The notes beneath the pieces were generated by a model. It made no database searches. It had not been told where the DNA came from and saw only the letters and a list, made by a program, of their open reading frames with translations. A program made the translations under genes and the position numbers. A stretch of DNA of 5,491 nucleotides from Candidatus Izemoplasma sp. (lineage in GTDB: Bacteria; Bacillota_I; Bacilli_A; Izemoplasmatales; Izemoplasmataceae), in the NCBI GenBank assembly GCA_007116105.1, contig SKJA01000119.1:1-5491 (forward strand), read 5' to 3'. Positions 4,459 to 5,491 of this stretch are shown piece by piece; position 1 is the first letter of the stretch, and every line of letters begins with the position of its first letter.

Positions 4459-5491
4459 TTATGCCAATTTGGAGCGATGATTTTTTTGTTGGTACATCCG
4501 CGCATCTGCACTGCGCATTAAGCTGTCATAATCTGTTCCATCCTCAGGATACTGTGCATAGCCAATGGCCGCTGAGACGGACAACGTTTGATCGTGGTAA
4601 GACACCGGTTGCTCAATGAGGGTTCTTAACTGTTGAAGACAGTCATCTAGATGTTGTTGGTGGGATGCTCGATGTTTGAGGATGATGAACTCATCCCCAC
4701 CGATACGACACACCATATCGTGCTCTTTGTTTTTTGATTGTAGGCGTTTTGCAACGATCTTTAACACTTCATCTCCAGCTAAATGGCCATAAGAATCATT
4801 GATTTTCTTGAACCCATTGAGATCGAGCACCATTAAACTAAAGGGATCCCCCGCGCGGGTGTATTGATCTAAATATTCCGCAAGAAACATCCGGTTGGGC
4901 AGTCCAGTCAGGGTGTCATGACGCGCCAAGTATTCAAGTTTTTCTTCAAGCTCTTTTTGAGCCGTCACATCGATGGCCGAGCCAACAATGTGGGTGATCT
5001 GATCCCCGTCCACAATGGGGGTCAGTGTGGTTGACCACACACGTTTTCCTGCAGGTAACTCTAGCTTTTCTTCATAGGTGATGGCTTCTTTGGCTTCGAC
5101 ACACCGCTGATAGTTTAAGCTCACGCTCTCACCGAGTGAGGGCCCTAACAGTTCATACGGTGTTTTGCCTGCCAAAAGAGTCAGTGGAATGCCTGTTTTT
5201 TGTTGATGCGCTTGGTTACTTCGGACGAAACAAAAGTGCTTAAAACCCACGACTTTCACTAAAAACAGGGCGTCTTGAGAGCCGTGAAAGACGGTCTCAT
5301 ACTCTTGTTTTAACTCCACCATCTCATGATGCGCTCGCATCAACTGTGTGACGTTGTTGTGGGCCCCTAGCATTCTCGTGGTTTTACCCGTCTCATCTTT
5401 GAGCGCAAAACCACGACAACGTACCCAGACGGTTGAACCGTCTTGATGGGTGTAGCGCACCACTTGGTCAAACGGATGGTTGGGATCGGCC
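4459..5491 (-). CDS. PAS-PAS-GGDEF diguanylate cyclase, C-terminal part (5' end beyond window)
   Basis: The frame stays open to the window end, so the true start lies upstream; 343 residues are visible. The internal GTG at 5461-5463 is not a credible start because it falls inside a PAS domain. Residues 1-48 are the end of one PAS/PAC module (ADPNHPFD, then DGSTVWVRCRGFALKDETG and HNNVT). A second PAS spans about 62-175. A short linker helix (QKELEEKLEYLARHD) leads into a GGDEF domain with DTLTGLPNR, DLNGFKKINDSYGHLAGDE and an intact GGDEF motif (264-268). It should therefore make cyclic di-GMP from GTP, with PAS modules sensing a signal. The product-inhibition I-site five residues before GGDEF reads KEHD instead of RxxD, so feedback inhibition may be weak. 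No EAL domain follows. N-terminal domains, possibly membrane or further PAS, are not visible. Confidence 0.92.
   Translation of the reverse strand, partial: ADPNHPFDQVVRYTHQDGSTVWVRCRGFALKDETGKTTRMLGAHNNVTQLMRAHHEMVELKQEYETVFHGSQDALFLVKVVGFKHFCFVRSNQAHQQKTGIPLTLLAGKTPYELLGPSLGESVSLNYQRCVEAKEAITYEEKLELPAGKRVWSTTLTPIVDGDQITHIVGSAIDVTAQKELEEKLEYLARHDTLTGLPNRMFLAEYLDQYTRAGDPFSLMVLDLNGFKKINDSYGHLAGDEVLKIVAKRLQSKNKEHDMVCRIGGDEFIILKHRASHQQHLDDCLQQLRTLIEQPVSYHDQTLSVSAAIGYAQYPEDGTDYDSLMRSADARMYQQKNHRSKLA

Overview
The window reads as ordinary chromosomal DNA from a Bacillota-like (Firmicutes or Acholeplasmatales-type) bacterium. The evidence is strong AGGAGG-type ribosome binding sites, compact intergenic gaps, factor-independent terminators with long U tracts, sigma-A-like promoters, a CcpA-type cre candidate, and protein families typical of that group. 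Tryptophan is encoded by TGG in the genes read, so there is no sign of UGA recoding. The genus cannot be fixed from the sequence. Every gene lies on the minus strand, so transcription runs from high to low coordinates.

Layout in transcription order. 5491-4459: the 3' part of a PAS-PAS-GGDEF diguanylate cyclase, closed by a strong terminator (4413-4443). 4397-4369: a near-consensus promoter for a two-gene operon, made of a MATE-family multidrug/cation exporter and a 70-residue two-helix membrane protein 21 bp downstream of it, closed by a terminator at 2704-2741. 2690-2662: a weak promoter for a GltS-family sodium:glutamate-type symporter. 65 bp downstream of that gene is a DJ-1/PfpI-family protein with its own extended -10 element, closed by a terminator at 616-646. 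659-324: a 336-bp control region. 323-1: the N-terminal 107 codons of a large glycoside phosphorylase/hydrolase (GH94 cellobiose-phosphorylase type) that runs off the window.

The units look functionally independent: c-di-GMP signalling, drug export, amino-acid uptake, stress protein and carbohydrate breakdown. The most informative part is the control region before the sugar gene. Two 19-bp direct repeats resembling LacI/GalR operators bracket an extended -10 promoter. A cre-like site matching 13 of 14 consensus positions and a perfect 8-bp hairpin lie in the roughly 200-nt leader. This fits a gene induced by its sugar and repressed by preferred carbon sources. I see no mobile element, CRISPR array, RNA gene, or convincing previously undescribed multi-gene system.
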